DNA of 64,000 nt from Hyphomicrobium denitrificans 1NES1. Lineage in GTDB: Bacteria; Pseudomonadota; Alphaproteobacteria; Rhizobiales; Hyphomicrobiaceae. Positions within the stretch are counted from its first letter, which is position 1. The number at the start of each line of letters is the position of its first letter. A program made the position numbers and the translations under genes. Of the stretch, positions 28,237 to 36,963 are shown one piece after another. The notes beneath the pieces are model-generated. The model worked only from the letters and a program-made list of their open reading frames with translations. It did not search any database and was not told the origin of the DNA. The DNA lies in assembly GCF_000230975.2 (NCBI RefSeq), contig NC_021172.1:1-64000 (forward strand). Direction: 5' to 3'.

Positions 28237-28292
28237 GCCTCTTTAGCGACTTTTTTAACGTGGCTGCAAGCCGGCCGGCCAAAGGACCACGG
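28237..28292 (-). promoter_or_regulatory. SAM-II riboswitch
   Basis: The minus strand reads CCGTGGTCC, then GGCCGGCCGGCTTGCAGCCA, then CGTTAAAAAAGTCGCTAAAG. These are the conserved SAM-II elements: P1 strand CGTGG pairing with CCACG, the GGCTTGCAGCC core and the AAGTCGCTAAA pseudoknot strand. SAM-II occurs in alphaproteobacteria before methionine genes, which matches metZ downstream. Confidence 0.9.
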
Positions 28293-28409
28293 AACGTCTC
28301 GGGGATTAACTCCGGTGCCCCTTGGCGTCAAGGGGCGGCTGTCTTAGGGATCGGCGGTCGGCGCGGACGTATTGTTCCGTTGAAGTGGATTTAAAAGGCG
28401 AAGGAACAT

Positions 28410-29534
28410 ATGGCGAAAGCAGAGAGGATCATTGCGGCGTCGAAGCGGCGCGATGCGGCTCAAGGCATCGTTCCGTCGCAGGGCATTACTCGAATGATTG
28501 CGTCCGGGCAGATCATGCTTGCGGAGCCGGTCGCGGAAACGCAAGTGCAGCCGGCCAGCCTCGACCTGAGACTTGGGCCGGTCGCGTATCGGGTTCGGGC
28601 GAGCTTTCTGCCCAAGCCCGGCGGGCGCGTGCAGTCGAGGCTCGACGACCTCGCGCTGCATACGATCAGCTTGAGTCAGGGCGCTGTGCTCGAAACAGGC
28701 TGCGTCTATATCGTGCCGTTGCTCGAAAGTCTGGAGCTGCCTGCGGATATCGAGGCTTCCGCCAACCCGAAAAGCTCGACAGGGCGACTTGATGTTTTCA
28801 CGCGCGTCATTGCCGACGGAGTGGGCGCGTTCGATCAGATCCCCCACGGATATCACGGGCCACTCTTCGCGGAGATTTGCCCGCAGACGTTCCCAATCGT
28901 CGTAAGGAAGGGTTCGCGGCTTTCGCAAATCCGCTTTCGCGTCGGCACGGCGGCCGACAGCGATGTCGATCTCAAGGAGCTGCATAAGCGCGAGCGGTTG
29001 GTTTCGACTGAGGATGCCGACATCTCGGGTGGCATCGCGCTGTCGGTCGATCTGGCGGGCGATGCCAAGGGGCTCGTCGGGTTTCGCGCGCGGCGGCATA
29101 CGGGCGTCGTCGATGTCGACAAGCCGGATGCCTATCCCATCGAAGATTATTGGGACCCTATTTATGTCAAGGACAGGCATCGGCTGATCCTCGACCCGGA
29201 TCAATTCTATATCCTTGCCTCGAAAGAGGCGGTGCACGTGCCGCCGACGCACGCCGCGGAAATGGTGCCGTTCAACCCGCTGGTCGGCGAGTTCCGGGTT
29301 CATTATGCGGGTTTCATGGACCCCGGTTTCGGCCATGCTCCGGCGGGCGGCGGCGGGTCGCGCGTCGTGCTCGAAGTGCGCTCACATAAGGTGCCGTTCA
29401 TTCTCGAAGACGGGCAGATCATCGGCCGCTTGATCTACGAGCGCATGATCGAGACGCCGAATATGATTTACGGCCAGGGACTCAAGTCAAACTACCAGGG
29501 GCAGGGACTGAAGCTTTCGAAGCATTTTAAATAA
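28410..29534 (+). CDS. dcd: 2'-Deoxycytidine 5'-triphosphate deaminase (DCD family)
   Basis: This enzyme deaminates dCTP to dUTP for thymidylate synthesis. The 374-residue length is about twice that of the E. coli Dcd and fits the alphaproteobacterial two-part family (PF06559). Typical trimeric dUTPase-like segments are QPASLDLRLGPVAYRV, ANPKSSTGRLDVFTRVIADG with the conserved Ser/Arg, GYHGPLFAEICPQTFPIVV and a second half with PLVGEFRVHYAGFMDPGFGHAP. The ATG at 28410 follows AAGGAACAT. It is divergent from metZ, the two leaders sharing the 28150-28409 interval, and has a strong terminator. Confidence 0.9.
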   Translation: MAKAERIIAASKRRDAAQGIVPSQGITRMIASGQIMLAEPVAETQVQPASLDLRLGPVAYRVRASFLPKPGGRVQSRLDDLALHTISLSQGAVLETGCVYIVPLLESLELPADIEASANPKSSTGRLDVFTRVIADGVGAFDQIPHGYHGPLFAEICPQTFPIVVRKGSRLSQIRFRVGTAADSDVDLKELHKRERLVSTEDADISGGIALSVDLAGDAKGLVGFRARRHTGVVDVDKPDAYPIEDYWDPIYVKDRHRLILDPDQFYILASKEAVHVPPTHAAEMVPFNPLVGEFRVHYAGFMDPGFGHAPAGGGGSRVVLEVRSHKVPFILEDGQIIGRLIYERMIETPNMIYGQGLKSNYQGQGLKLSKHFK

Positions 29535-29542
29535 GAGAGTGA

Positions 29543-29689
29543 TCGTCATCCTCGGCCGAACGCGGCGAAGCCGCGTCGAAGGCCGGGGAACCAGCGGAAG
29601 ATTTGTCGAAGGCGCAATATTGTGCCTTCGGCGCTTTTTATGCTGGATCCCCGAGTGGCCTCGCAAGCTCGTCCCCTCGAGGATGACGA
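29543..29689. repeat. Long inverted repeat with TCGTCATCCTCG ends
   Basis: The ends TCGTCATCCTCGG (29543) and CGAGGATGACGA (29678-29689) are inverted. Inner parts GGGGAACCAGC and GCTGGATCCCC also pair. This resembles the widespread alphaproteobacterial repeats that read GTCATCCTCGG...GGATCCA. The dcd terminator is embedded in the middle. Confidence 0.7.
29605..29641 (+). terminator. dcd terminator
   Basis: CGAAGGC and GCCTTCG form a perfect 7-bp stem with an AT-rich loop, followed by GGCGCTTTTTAT. It lies 70 bases past the dcd stop. Confidence 0.8.
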
Positions 29690-29690
29690 G

Positions 29691-30044
29691 TTACATCTCA
29701 ACGATCGTTTTGAAGCCGCCATAAATCAAGCGTTTGGCGTCGAATGGCATCTGCGACATGTCTTTCGGCAGGCGTGGGTCGGCCATGACTTTTTTCAGGA
29801 CGGCGTCGCGGTCCGCGCGTGACTTGTAGACGATCCAGGAGAAAGCCACGACTTCATCCTCCTTGAGTTTGACCGCTCGTGGGAACGAGGTGACTTTGCC
29901 GACGGGCACGTCATCGGCGATGCATTCGACATATTCGAGCGCGCCGTGTTCCAGCCAGATCTTTCCGGCCTTGCGTGCGAGCTTTTTGTAGTCGGCTATG
30001 GATTTCTCGGGGACTGCAACAACAAACTCATCGACGTAAGCCAT
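29691..30044 (-). CDS. DUF1428 domain protein
   Basis: This 117-residue protein belongs to the DUF1428 group of dimeric alpha-beta barrel proteins. It shows MAYVDEFVVAVP, YKKLARKAGKIWLEHGALEYVEC, EVVAFSWIVYKSRADRDAVLKKVMADPR and the MPFDAKRLIYGGFKTIVE ending, all typical. The start at 30044 follows GGGAGAA at 7 bases; a longer frame to 30197 adds no family sequence. Function is unknown. Confidence 0.9.
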   Translation of the reverse strand: MAYVDEFVVAVPEKSIADYKKLARKAGKIWLEHGALEYVECIADDVPVGKVTSFPRAVKLKEDEVVAFSWIVYKSRADRDAVLKKVMADPRLPKDMSQMPFDAKRLIYGGFKTIVEM

Positions 30045-30152
30045 TTGGTCTTCTCCCTGTTTGGAGCTGCAACGTCGTACGCGGACATCCGTGAGAATGG
30101 GTATTCGTGGCGACAATCGCCACGCTGGACCGTTGAAAATTGACGTTTTGGA

Positions 30153-30343
30153 ATGGGGCGGCGAGCTAGCGCTTTTGTCGACGATCCCCAGGGCCATGCT
30201 GGCGTTCTGAACGGACAGGCCCTGAAGCGCATCGGCAAGGCCAGCGGGTCGCTGAGGTCGTTGCCTTTCTTGCCGGGCCGAACTCGGGTCGGGTCACCGG
30301 TCAGACGATTGAAGTCAGCGGCGGTACGTCGCTGACCATCTGA
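30153..30343 (+). pseudogene. Frameshifted C-terminal remnant of a short-chain dehydrogenase
   Basis: The end of this segment reads VAEVVAFLAGPNSGRVTGQTIEVSGGTSLTI and stop across the last about 100 bases, in pieces VAEVVAFLAGPNSGRV and TGQTIEVSGGTSLTI, which is the standard C terminus of SDR enzymes. The preceding part (NGQALKRIGKAS) is the matching SDR helix but lies in a different frame, with the shift near 30245-30255. No Rossmann N terminus or active-site YxxxK is present upstream, so this is a decayed fragment. The rest of the 30045-30567 gap contains only the HU leader. Confidence 0.75.
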
Positions 30344-30567
30344 TTTTCCTCCCTTCTCGCCCTCATCAGGCCCGCAAATCAGCGCCGAAACTTCCGGCTT
30401 TCGGCACATTTTTTTGCGCTGAACATGAAACTGCCGCTTGCTTTCCGGCAACAAATGCTGCTCATTTCGCGCGCTTCATTCGAAAAAACCCCATAAACAG
30501 CGTGTTTTTGGGCTTCGACAATGTAAGTGTTCGAATACAAATCGATTCGCAAATGAGAGGGATAACC

Positions 30568-30879
30568 ATGGCGAAGGCTCCGGCAAAGGCAGCTGCAAAG
30601 ATCGAAACCGTCACTCTGAAGCATATGGCGGCGGCACTCGCCGAAGCGCATGAGATCCCGAAGAAGCAGTCGATCGCGCTGCTCGAAGACCTTGTGGCTT
30701 CGATCGCCAAGCATCTGAAGAAGGGCGCGCGCATCCGCATCGGCGGCCTCGGCGTGCTGCAGGTTCGCAAGCGTCCGGCGCGCATGGGCCGCAACCCGGC
30801 GACGGGCGAAGCCATCAAAATCAAGGCCTCGAAGAAGATCGCCTTCCGCGCGGCTAAGGAACTCAAAGAGTCGATCTAA
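30568..30879 (+). CDS. HU-family DNA-binding protein
   Basis: HU-type proteins bind and bend DNA as dimers and organise the nucleoid. The 103-residue product has the helical dimer part (TLKHMAAALAEAHEIPKKQSIALLEDLVASIAKHLKKG), the beta part ARIRIGGLGVLQVRKRPARMGRNPATGE with the Pro in the arm, and the KASKKIAFRAAKELK C terminus. An Ala/Lys-rich tail (MAKAPAKAAAKIET) precedes the fold. The ATG at 30568 follows AGAGGG at 6 bases; an upstream in-frame start at 30502 is less likely. A strong terminator follows at once. Confidence 0.95.
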   Translation: MAKAPAKAAAKIETVTLKHMAAALAEAHEIPKKQSIALLEDLVASIAKHLKKGARIRIGGLGVLQVRKRPARMGRNPATGEAIKIKASKKIAFRAAKELKESI

Positions 30880-30905
30880 CGGCCGCTCGAGCGTTTGGAT
30901 TGAAG

Positions 30906-30936
30906 AAGGTCGCCTTTCCAAGGCGGCCTTTTTTGT
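30906..30936 (+). terminator. HU gene terminator
   Basis: AGGTCGCC and GGCGGCCT form a stem with a TTTCCAA loop, followed by TTTTTTG. It lies about 25 bases past the HU stop. Confidence 0.85.
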
Positions 30937-30963
30937 TGGGCGCTGCCGACTCGTTTTTTGATT

Positions 30964-31004
30964 GTTTCGGGCGACTCGCGTTCCGCGAGCCGGCCGCCCG
31001 AAAC
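30964..31004. repeat. REP-like palindrome, core GCGAGCCGGCCGC (first copy)
   Basis: GTTTCGGGCG and CGCCCGAAAC form a 10-bp outer stem around an inner CTCGCG/CGCGAG hairpin followed by CCGGC. Two palindromes with the same GAGCCGGCCGC core occur at 63790 and 63851. Confidence 0.7.
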
Positions 31005-31040
31005 GCTGGATAGCCGACCGTCAGCGCAGCTGTATCGTAT

Positions 31041-32213
31041 TCAGCCGGTGCGGAAATAGTTCGAGATGAAGCGGCCGTAAATGTCGGTGAGCTTTTCGAG
31101 GTCGGCGATGCTGGTGTGCTCGTCGACCTGATGGATCGTGGCATTGACGAGGCCGAATTCGACGACGGGGCAAATGTCCTTGATGAAGCGCGCATCCGAT
31201 GTGCCGCCGCTGGTCGTCAGTTTCGGGACACGACCGGTCACGAACTGCACTGCATCTTTCAATGTCGAGACGAGAGGGCCGGGCTTCGTCAGGAAGACGT
31301 CGCCGGTGCCGGAAAAGCTCAGATCGTACTTTGCGCCGACTTCCGCGGCGGCGTGCGCAAGCTTGTCGCGGACCCAGGCTTCGATCGTCGGGCGCCGCCA
31401 GAGATCGTTGTAACGAATGTTGATCTTCGCGACGGCCTTGCCAGGGATGACGTTCGTCGCGGTGTTCGGCACCGAGATGACCGTCACCTGCAGGTTTGAC
31501 GGCTGGAAGTCCGGCGTCCCATCGTCGAGCTTTGCGGTCGCGAGGCGATCGATGATGCGGGCGAGCTTCGGCACCGGATTGTCTGCGATTTGCGGATAAG
31601 CGGAATGGCCCTGCTTGCCGTGGACGATGATCTCGGCATTGACGGACCCGCGACGTCCGATCCGGATCTCGTCGCCCAACGCTTCAGGGTTCGACGGTTC
31701 CCCGACGATGCAGGCATCGACGACCTCATCGCGCGACTTGAGCCAGTCGAGGATTTTCATCGTGCCGTTGATCGATGGGCCTTCTTCGTCGCCCGTGATC
31801 AGAAACGACAGCGAGCCGCGCGGCAGGCCGCTATAATGGCGAATGTACTTCAGCGCGGCCGAAACGAAGGCGGCGACGCAACCCTTCATATCGACAGCGC
31901 CGCGGCCGTAAATTTTGCCATCCCTGATGTCGCCGGAGAATGGCGGAACGGTCCACGCCGATTCGTTTCCGGCCGGCACGACGTCGGTGTGCCCGGCAAA
32001 CGAAAGATGCGGTCTGCCCGTGCCGAGGCGGGCATAGAGGTTGTCGACGTCGGGTGTTCCGGGCTCGGAAAAGACCAGCCGGTGACAGGTGAAGCCGGCC
32101 GGCTCGAGAACATTCTGCAGCAGCGTCAGCGCGCCGCCTTCGTGCGGCGTCACGCTTTCGCAGCGGATGAGCGCCTGCGTCAAGGCAACGGAATCGGTCG
32201 GATCAAACGTCAT
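31041..32213 (-). CDS. dapE: Succinyl-diaminopimelate desuccinylase
   Basis: DapE is a di-zinc M20 hydrolase that removes succinate from N-succinyl-LL-DAP in lysine and peptidoglycan synthesis. The 390-residue protein has FAGHTDVVPAGN, the bridging Asp in YGRGAVDMKGC, the catalytic GDEEGPSINGT and CIVGEPSNPEALGDEIRIGRRGS, with the C-terminal TSGGTSDARFI and VEFGLVNATIHQVDE His. It overlaps the upstream 253-residue gene by four bases and forms a dapD-unknown-dapE unit. Confidence 0.96.
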   Translation of the reverse strand: MTFDPTDSVALTQALIRCESVTPHEGGALTLLQNVLEPAGFTCHRLVFSEPGTPDVDNLYARLGTGRPHLSFAGHTDVVPAGNESAWTVPPFSGDIRDGKIYGRGAVDMKGCVAAFVSAALKYIRHYSGLPRGSLSFLITGDEEGPSINGTMKILDWLKSRDEVVDACIVGEPSNPEALGDEIRIGRRGSVNAEIIVHGKQGHSAYPQIADNPVPKLARIIDRLATAKLDDGTPDFQPSNLQVTVISVPNTATNVIPGKAVAKINIRYNDLWRRPTIEAWVRDKLAHAAAEVGAKYDLSFSGTGDVFLTKPGPLVSTLKDAVQFVTGRVPKLTTSGGTSDARFIKDICPVVEFGLVNATIHQVDEHTSIADLEKLTDIYGRFISNYFRTG

Positions 32214-32971
32214 GAACCTTGTACCGTCGGTCGGTAGCTGATCACGGGTCCAGGCACGTCGCGATCCTCCAAGCTCTGCACCATCGTTATCTTCTGCCAG
32301 ATCTTGCTCGAAAGCTCGGATGTCAGCCGCTCGATATCACCAACCGTATCGACGACCACCGCATCGCTCAGGCTTGCGGCGTAGAGCGCGGCGCACTTTG
32401 CCGTCATCGACAGCATTTCGGAACAATAGTCCAGATAGCGCATCAACGAAAACGGCGTGAGATCGCGGTTGGGAGAATTCGATGTGCGGGCAACGCCCAT
32501 CGTGCTCGGGTCTTTGGTCAGCTGGTGCATGTCGATGACGTGCACGATCGAGCGGAGTTCATGCAGCGCCGAAAGCGTGCGTGCGCGCTTCCAACGTGTT
32601 TCGAGCGTCGAAATGAAGAACGCTGCACCGCCCAGCAAAACGGCGATGTTGAACAAGGCGTCGAGGCCTTGCAACGCTTCGGCCCATTCGTCGGTGCCTT
32701 TGAATGCCGTCGCCTGCGATATGAGGTAAAAGAGGATCGCGAAGGCGCCACCGACAAGACAAACCAGTAGCGTGCGCAAGGTCCAATTCGGCCGCGACAC
32801 AGATTCGATGCGCTCGGACGTCTGGCGAGCGACGGCTATAAGTTCCGCGCAGACACGAGAAAGACCGGAGCCGGGAAAACGCTCCGCGATGCGTTGCTCG
32901 AGCTTTTCGAGTGTCTCGATGATCTTGTTGGCATCGAGCGAGCGGTACCGGTCTTCTTTTTTCTTCGCCAA
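32210..32971 (-). CDS. Two-helix membrane protein of unknown function between dapD and dapE
   Basis: I do not recognise this 253-residue protein. It has a charged N-terminal helix region (MAKKKEDRYRSLDANKIIETLEKLEQRI), two membrane segments (TLRTLLVCLVGGAFAILFYLI and LFNIAVLLGGAAFFISTLE) and a cytoplasmic-type C-terminal half (LHELRSIVHVIDMHQLTKD, then YLDYCSEMLSMTAKCAALYAA). It starts 4 bases after dapD and overlaps dapE by 4 bases, so it is part of the operon. A link to DAP supply or cell-wall synthesis is inferred only from position. Confidence 0.85.
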   Translation of the reverse strand: MAKKKEDRYRSLDANKIIETLEKLEQRIAERFPGSGLSRVCAELIAVARQTSERIESVSRPNWTLRTLLVCLVGGAFAILFYLISQATAFKGTDEWAEALQGLDALFNIAVLLGGAAFFISTLETRWKRARTLSALHELRSIVHVIDMHQLTKDPSTMGVARTSNSPNRDLTPFSLMRYLDYCSEMLSMTAKCAALYAASLSDAVVVDTVGDIERLTSELSSKIWQKITMVQSLEDRDVPGPVISYRPTVQGS

Positions 32972-32975
32972 GGCC

Positions 32976-33830
32976 TCAATCCCTGAGAAGCTCGTTTATG
33001 CTTGTCTTCGAGCGCGTCTTCTCGTCGACCCGCTTGACGATCACCGCGCAGTAGAGGTTCGGCCCCGGTTCGCCGTTCGGCAGGGACTTGCCTGCCATCG
33101 ACCCTGAGACGACGACCGAATAGGGCGGCACTTTGCCGAAAAATTTTTCCCCCGTCGTGCGGTCGATGATCGTGGTCGAAGCCCCGAGATAGACGCCCAT
33201 CGAAAGCACGGAGCCTTCACCGACCTGAACGCCTTCGGCGACTTCGGCGCGAGCGCCGATGAAGCAGTTGTCCTCGATGATGACCGGGCCGGCCTGCAGC
33301 GGCTCCAGGACACCGCCGATGCCGGCGCCGCCGGAGATATGGCAGTTCCTGCCGATCTGGGCGCAGCTTCCGACGGTGGCCCAAGTGTCGACCATGGTGC
33401 CGCTGTCGACATAGGCACCGAGGTTCACGAACGAGGGGAGCAACACGGCGCCCGGTGCGATGTAGGCCGAGCGGCGGACGATGGCGCCCGGCAGTACGCG
33501 AAAACCGCCCTTGCGGAAGTCGGCTTCCGTCCATCCGGCGAATTTCGGGGGCACCTTGTCCCAATAGAAGCTGCCGGCCGGGCCGCCGGAGATTGTTTCC
33601 ATGTCGTTGAGGCGGAAAGACAAAAGAACTGCCTTTTTCAGCCACTGATTGACCGTCCAGGCGCCGTCCTTCTTCTCGGCAACACGCGCGGCGCCCGTAT
33701 CCAGAAGGTTAAGGGCGGCCTCGACCGCATCCCGAACGGACCCCTTAGTATCGAACGAAACGGCATCGCGGTTTTCCCACGCGCTCTCGATGGTCTTCTG
33801 TAGATCGAGCATGGTATTTGCGGCGGCCAT
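32976..33830 (-). CDS. dapD: Tetrahydrodipicolinate N-succinyltransferase
   Basis: DapD succinylates tetrahydrodipicolinate using succinyl-CoA, the first step of the succinylase branch of the DAP pathway. The 284-residue protein has an N-terminal helical domain, then hexapeptide repeats of a left-handed beta helix ([76 protein letters not shown]). Length and order are standard. It is first in the dapD-unknown-dapE unit, confirming that this organism uses the succinylase route. Confidence 0.97.
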   Translation of the reverse strand: MAAANTMLDLQKTIESAWENRDAVSFDTKGSVRDAVEAALNLLDTGAARVAEKKDGAWTVNQWLKKAVLLSFRLNDMETISGGPAGSFYWDKVPPKFAGWTEADFRKGGFRVLPGAIVRRSAYIAPGAVLLPSFVNLGAYVDSGTMVDTWATVGSCAQIGRNCHISGGAGIGGVLEPLQAGPVIIEDNCFIGARAEVAEGVQVGEGSVLSMGVYLGASTTIIDRTTGEKFFGKVPPYSVVVSGSMAGKSLPNGEPGPNLYCAVIVKRVDEKTRSKTSINELLRD

Positions 33831-34074
33831 TTCGGTCGGATCTCCGTCATTGTTGTCGGTTGAAAATGCCGACGGGCCTTGTCGCCCCTTGCCGCAAGCC
33901 TGTCAATTCGGGGTCGGAAGGGTTTTCCGTCGATCCCCCCGTGGCCGGCGATCCACCGTATGGGAACAATCGCTCATGTGCCTTGCGCGCGATACCGTGG
34001 CTGAGGCGAATCTGCCATGTTGCCGCTTCGTCGGACCGCCGTTTTGCGGCCCTCGCAACAAGGAAACGACGTCC

Positions 34075-34323
34075 ATGGCGAAATCGGAAACCACTGGCAA
34101 GAAGGTGTCCTCGGCCGCTTCGAAGGTCCTGAGGAGCAAGACGGCGAGCAAGGCGGAGAAGGCCGTTGCCGCTTCGGCGCTGACGCAGACAGGAAGTCCG
34201 AAAGAAACGACGGGTAAGAAAGTCGCGGCGGCCGCTTCCAAAATTCTGAGAAGCAAGACTGCGAGCAAGGAAGCCAAGTCGGTCGCGGCTTCGGCGCTGA
34301 CGCAGAAGGTCAAAAAGAAGTAA
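34075..34323 (+). CDS. Small Lys/Ala/Ser-rich protein with internal duplication
   Basis: This 82-residue protein consists of two near-identical repeats of about 35 residues: ETTGKKVSSAASKVLRSKTA at 5-24 and ETTGKKVAAAASKILRSKTA, each followed by SK-E-K-VAASALTQ. The ATG at 34075 follows AAGGAA; the same frame is open further upstream, but the family-like start is here. Similar Lys/Ala-rich proteins without known function occur in rhizobia by my recollection. It is basic enough to bind nucleic acid, but that is speculation. A GGCCGCC/GGGCGGCC hairpin lies after the stop, near 34389-34410. Confidence 0.7.
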   Translation: MAKSETTGKKVSSAASKVLRSKTASKAEKAVAASALTQTGSPKETTGKKVAAAASKILRSKTASKEAKSVAASALTQKVKKK

Positions 34324-34473
34324 TTCGCGGTTTCTGATAAGCCGTCGTCAGAGTTCGGGGCGGCGGCATTCGGACCTGTCACACTGTATGGCCGCCTCCG
34401 AGGGCGGCCATGACATATCGGGCATGTTCAGCTTTAGATATGCGCTTATTTCTCAAATCACGCTCGGATCGTT

Positions 34474-34510
34474 ACCCCACCCCTAACCCCTCCCCGCAAG
34501 GGGGAGGGGA
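34474..34510 (+). repeat. G/C-rich palindromic repeat, copy D
   Basis: Forward copy (CCCCACCCCTAACCCCTCCC, then GCAAGGGGGAGGGG) in the 34324-34808 gap. It pairs with the opposite copy at 34656. Between them lies a related but diverged palindrome at 34566-34596 (CTCTTGACCGGGAGAG). No gene is seen in this gap. Confidence 0.88.
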
Positions 34511-34565
34511 ATAGCGTGATCGAGGCATCGCGATCGCGACCGCAAACGCAGCAACACCGCTCCCC

Positions 34566-34596
34566 ACTTCTTTCTCTTGACCGGGAGAGAGTAGGG
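34566..34596. repeat. Diverged palindrome related to the G/C-rich repeat
   Basis: TTCTCTTGACCGGGAGAGAG keeps the inverted-stem layout around TTGAC seen in copies A, F and G but with a different stem sequence. It may be an old or related member. Confidence 0.4.
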
Positions 34597-34655
34597 CTGA
34601 CACGGCAGTCCACTTGCCCTCGACGGAGATTGGGCGGGGCAGCACCACATCCACT

Positions 34656-34697
34656 TCTCCCCTCCCCTTGACGGGGAGGGATCGGGGGTGGGGTGAA
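34656..34697 (-). repeat. G/C-rich palindromic repeat, copy F
   Basis: Reverse copy (CTCCCCTCCCCTTGACGGGG, then the GGGGGTGGGGTG tail). With copy D it forms an inverted pair arranged opposite to the pairs around the nuclease gene and in pbpC. Confidence 0.88.
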
Positions 34698-34808
34698 GAA
34701 CCAAGCGGATTGTCGGAGTATAGACACACGCCTGCCTCTGCCCCGGCAAAGGCATCGTCCGCCGGAATGCTGGAGGTGTTTCGCAAGCGTTTCGGTTGCG
34801 GAGGCTCG

Positions 34809-35456
34809 TCAGTTCATCGCGGCTTGGATGAGCTTCTTGGCGTCGTCGGAGTCCCACTCGGCAGCGCCCGCCAAGCGGCCGACCTCAAGCCCGTCCTTGT
34901 TGATCAGGATCGTCGTCGGCATACCGAGGAGTTTCAGCTCCATTCCCTGCTTGGCGGTCGGGTCGGCGTAGAGCTTCACCTTGTCGGCTTTCAGATCATC
35001 GAGGAACTTCTTCGAAGCCTCATAGCCTTTGCGGTCGAGGCTCAAAGCCACGACTTCGAATTTATCGCTGCCAAGTTTTGCCTGTAGCCGGTTGAGGGCC
35101 GGCATCTCTTCGCGGCAGGGTCCGCACCACGTGGCCCAGAGGTTGAGCAGGATCGTCTTTCCTTTAAGGCTCGAAAGAGTGACTTCTTTGCCCGCGGCAT
35201 CCTGGAATTTGATGTCGGGCAGCGGCTCCGGCGTCTTCTTGGCGACGAAGGCAGCCATTTTTCCGAATTTGAATGAGGATTCTCCCGATGCGCCGACGCC
35301 CGGGGCCGAGGAATTCTGGGCAACAGTGTCCGATTTCGACGAACCCGCGTTGTCGAACCGGCCTCCGATAACGTATACGGCGCCGAACCCAGTCAGCGCT
35401 GTCAGCGCCACGATCCAAAGGGCCTTTTGCGGCCCACCCGTGTTGCTCGCTGCCAT
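34809..35456 (-). CDS. TlpA/ResA-family thiol:disulfide protein
   Basis: This membrane-anchored periplasmic thioredoxin reduces disulfides, for example during cytochrome maturation. The 215-residue protein has an N-terminal anchor ([21 protein letters not shown]), then the [44 protein letters not shown] core with the active-site CGPC, and [12 protein letters not shown] with the cis-Pro loop. It is divergent from argH, with only 38 bases between starts, so the two promoters must overlap. Confidence 0.92.
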   Translation of the reverse strand: MAASNTGGPQKALWIVALTALTGFGAVYVIGGRFDNAGSSKSDTVAQNSSAPGVGASGESSFKFGKMAAFVAKKTPEPLPDIKFQDAAGKEVTLSSLKGKTILLNLWATWCGPCREEMPALNRLQAKLGSDKFEVVALSLDRKGYEASKKFLDDLKADKVKLYADPTAKQGMELKLLGMPTTILINKDGLEVGRLAGAAEWDSDDAKKLIQAAMN

Positions 35457-35494
35457 CTGGATACCTTGTTTCTCTCGCTACGACGGAGCCACTC

Positions 35495-36904
35495 GTGACC
35501 GATAAGTCCGCCAACGCCATGTGGGGTGGCCGTTTTCAAATGTCTCCGGCCGAGATCATGCAGGAGATAAATGCCTCAATCGGCTTCGACAAGCGGCTCG
35601 CGCCCCAGGACATTCGCGGCTCAAAGGCGCACGCCCAGATGCTCGCCGAGGCCGGGATCATAACCAAAGCCGACGCTCGCGAGATCGCAAAAGGTCTTGA
35701 TCAAATTCAGGCGGAGATTGACACCGGAACATTCGAATTCTCCGTGGCGCTCGAAGACGTGCACATGAACGTCGAAAGCCGTCTTAAGACCCTCATCGGT
35801 GCGGCCGCGGGACGGCTGCATACGGCGCGCTCGCGCAACGATCAGGTGGCGACCGATTTCCGGCTTTACGTCCGTGACGCCGTCGACGGCATCGACGAAG
35901 CTCTCGAGCGCGTGCAGCAGGCGCTGGCGGAGAAAGCGGAGGTGCATGCGGCGACCGTCATGCCGGGATTCACGCATCTGCAGCCTGCGCAGCCCGTCAC
36001 GTTCGGCCATCATCTTCTCGCCTATGTCGAGATGATCGCGCGCGATCGCGGCCGGTTTGCAGATGCCCGCAAGCGCCTCAACGAATGCCCGCTCGGGTCG
36101 GCGGCGCTTGCCGGAACGTCGTTCCCGATCGACCGGAAGAAAACGGCGGAAGCACTGGGTTTTGATCGCCCGATGGCGAACTCGCTCGATGGTGTGTCGG
36201 ATCGCGATTTCGCGCTCGAGACGCTGGCTGCAGCGACGATCACGGCCGTGCATTTCTCGCGGCTTGCAGAAGAGATCGTTATCTGGATGACGCCGCAGTT
36301 TGGGTTCGTGAAACTGTCGGACCGGTTCACGACCGGATCGTCGATCATGCCGCAAAAGCGAAACCCGGACGCGGCCGAGCTGGCGCGCGCCAAGGTCGGG
36401 CGTATCGCAGCAGCATTCCAGAGCCTCGCGATGGTGATGAAGGGGCTGCCGCTCGCCTACTCGAAGGATATGCAGGAAGACAAGGAAACGACGTTCGACG
36501 CGCTCGCGAGTCTCAGGCTCGTCATGGCGGCGATGGCGGGCATGATCGGCGATCTCGAGCCGGCGCCCGAAGTCATGCGTGCGGCTGCCGGACGCGGCTA
36601 TTCGACCGCGACCGATCTTGCCGACTGGCTCGTCCGGGAACTCAAGATGCCGTTCCGGGATGCCCATCATGTCACAGGCGCCATCGTCAAAGCCGCGGAA
36701 ACGAAGGGCGTCGATCTCGATAAGCTCCCGCTTGCCGATATGCAGGCGATCGAGCCCAAGATCACGAAAGCCGTATTTTCGGTGCTTTCCGTAGAAAACT
36801 CCGTCAAGAGCCGAACCAGCTATGGGGGAACTGCGCCACAGAACGTCCTCAAAATGGCGCGTCAGTGGCTGCGGCGGTTGGAAAAGGACCGGGCGAGGGG
36901 CTAG
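35495..36904 (+). CDS. argH: Argininosuccinate lyase
   Basis: ArgH releases fumarate from argininosuccinate to give arginine, the last step of the pathway. The 469-residue protein has the N-terminal AMWGGRF motif, [38 protein letters not shown] with the catalytic His, and the fumarase-superfamily signature [12 protein letters not shown]. The GTG at 35495 ([12 protein letters not shown]) follows CGGAG; ATG 35519 would cut the conserved start. It is followed by lptM, lysA and the TIGR02302 gene on the same strand. Confidence 0.97.
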   Translation: MTDKSANAMWGGRFQMSPAEIMQEINASIGFDKRLAPQDIRGSKAHAQMLAEAGIITKADAREIAKGLDQIQAEIDTGTFEFSVALEDVHMNVESRLKTLIGAAAGRLHTARSRNDQVATDFRLYVRDAVDGIDEALERVQQALAEKAEVHAATVMPGFTHLQPAQPVTFGHHLLAYVEMIARDRGRFADARKRLNECPLGSAALAGTSFPIDRKKTAEALGFDRPMANSLDGVSDRDFALETLAAATITAVHFSRLAEEIVIWMTPQFGFVKLSDRFTTGSSIMPQKRNPDAAELARAKVGRIAAAFQSLAMVMKGLPLAYSKDMQEDKETTFDALASLRLVMAAMAGMIGDLEPAPEVMRAAAGRGYSTATDLADWLVRELKMPFRDAHHVTGAIVKAAETKGVDLDKLPLADMQAIEPKITKAVFSVLSVENSVKSRTSYGGTAPQNVLKMARQWLRRLEKDRARG

Positions 36905-36963
36905 AAATGGCTGGCAGATTGCCCGCCTTTTCGCGGGCCGTGGGGTATTGGAGACACGCACGC

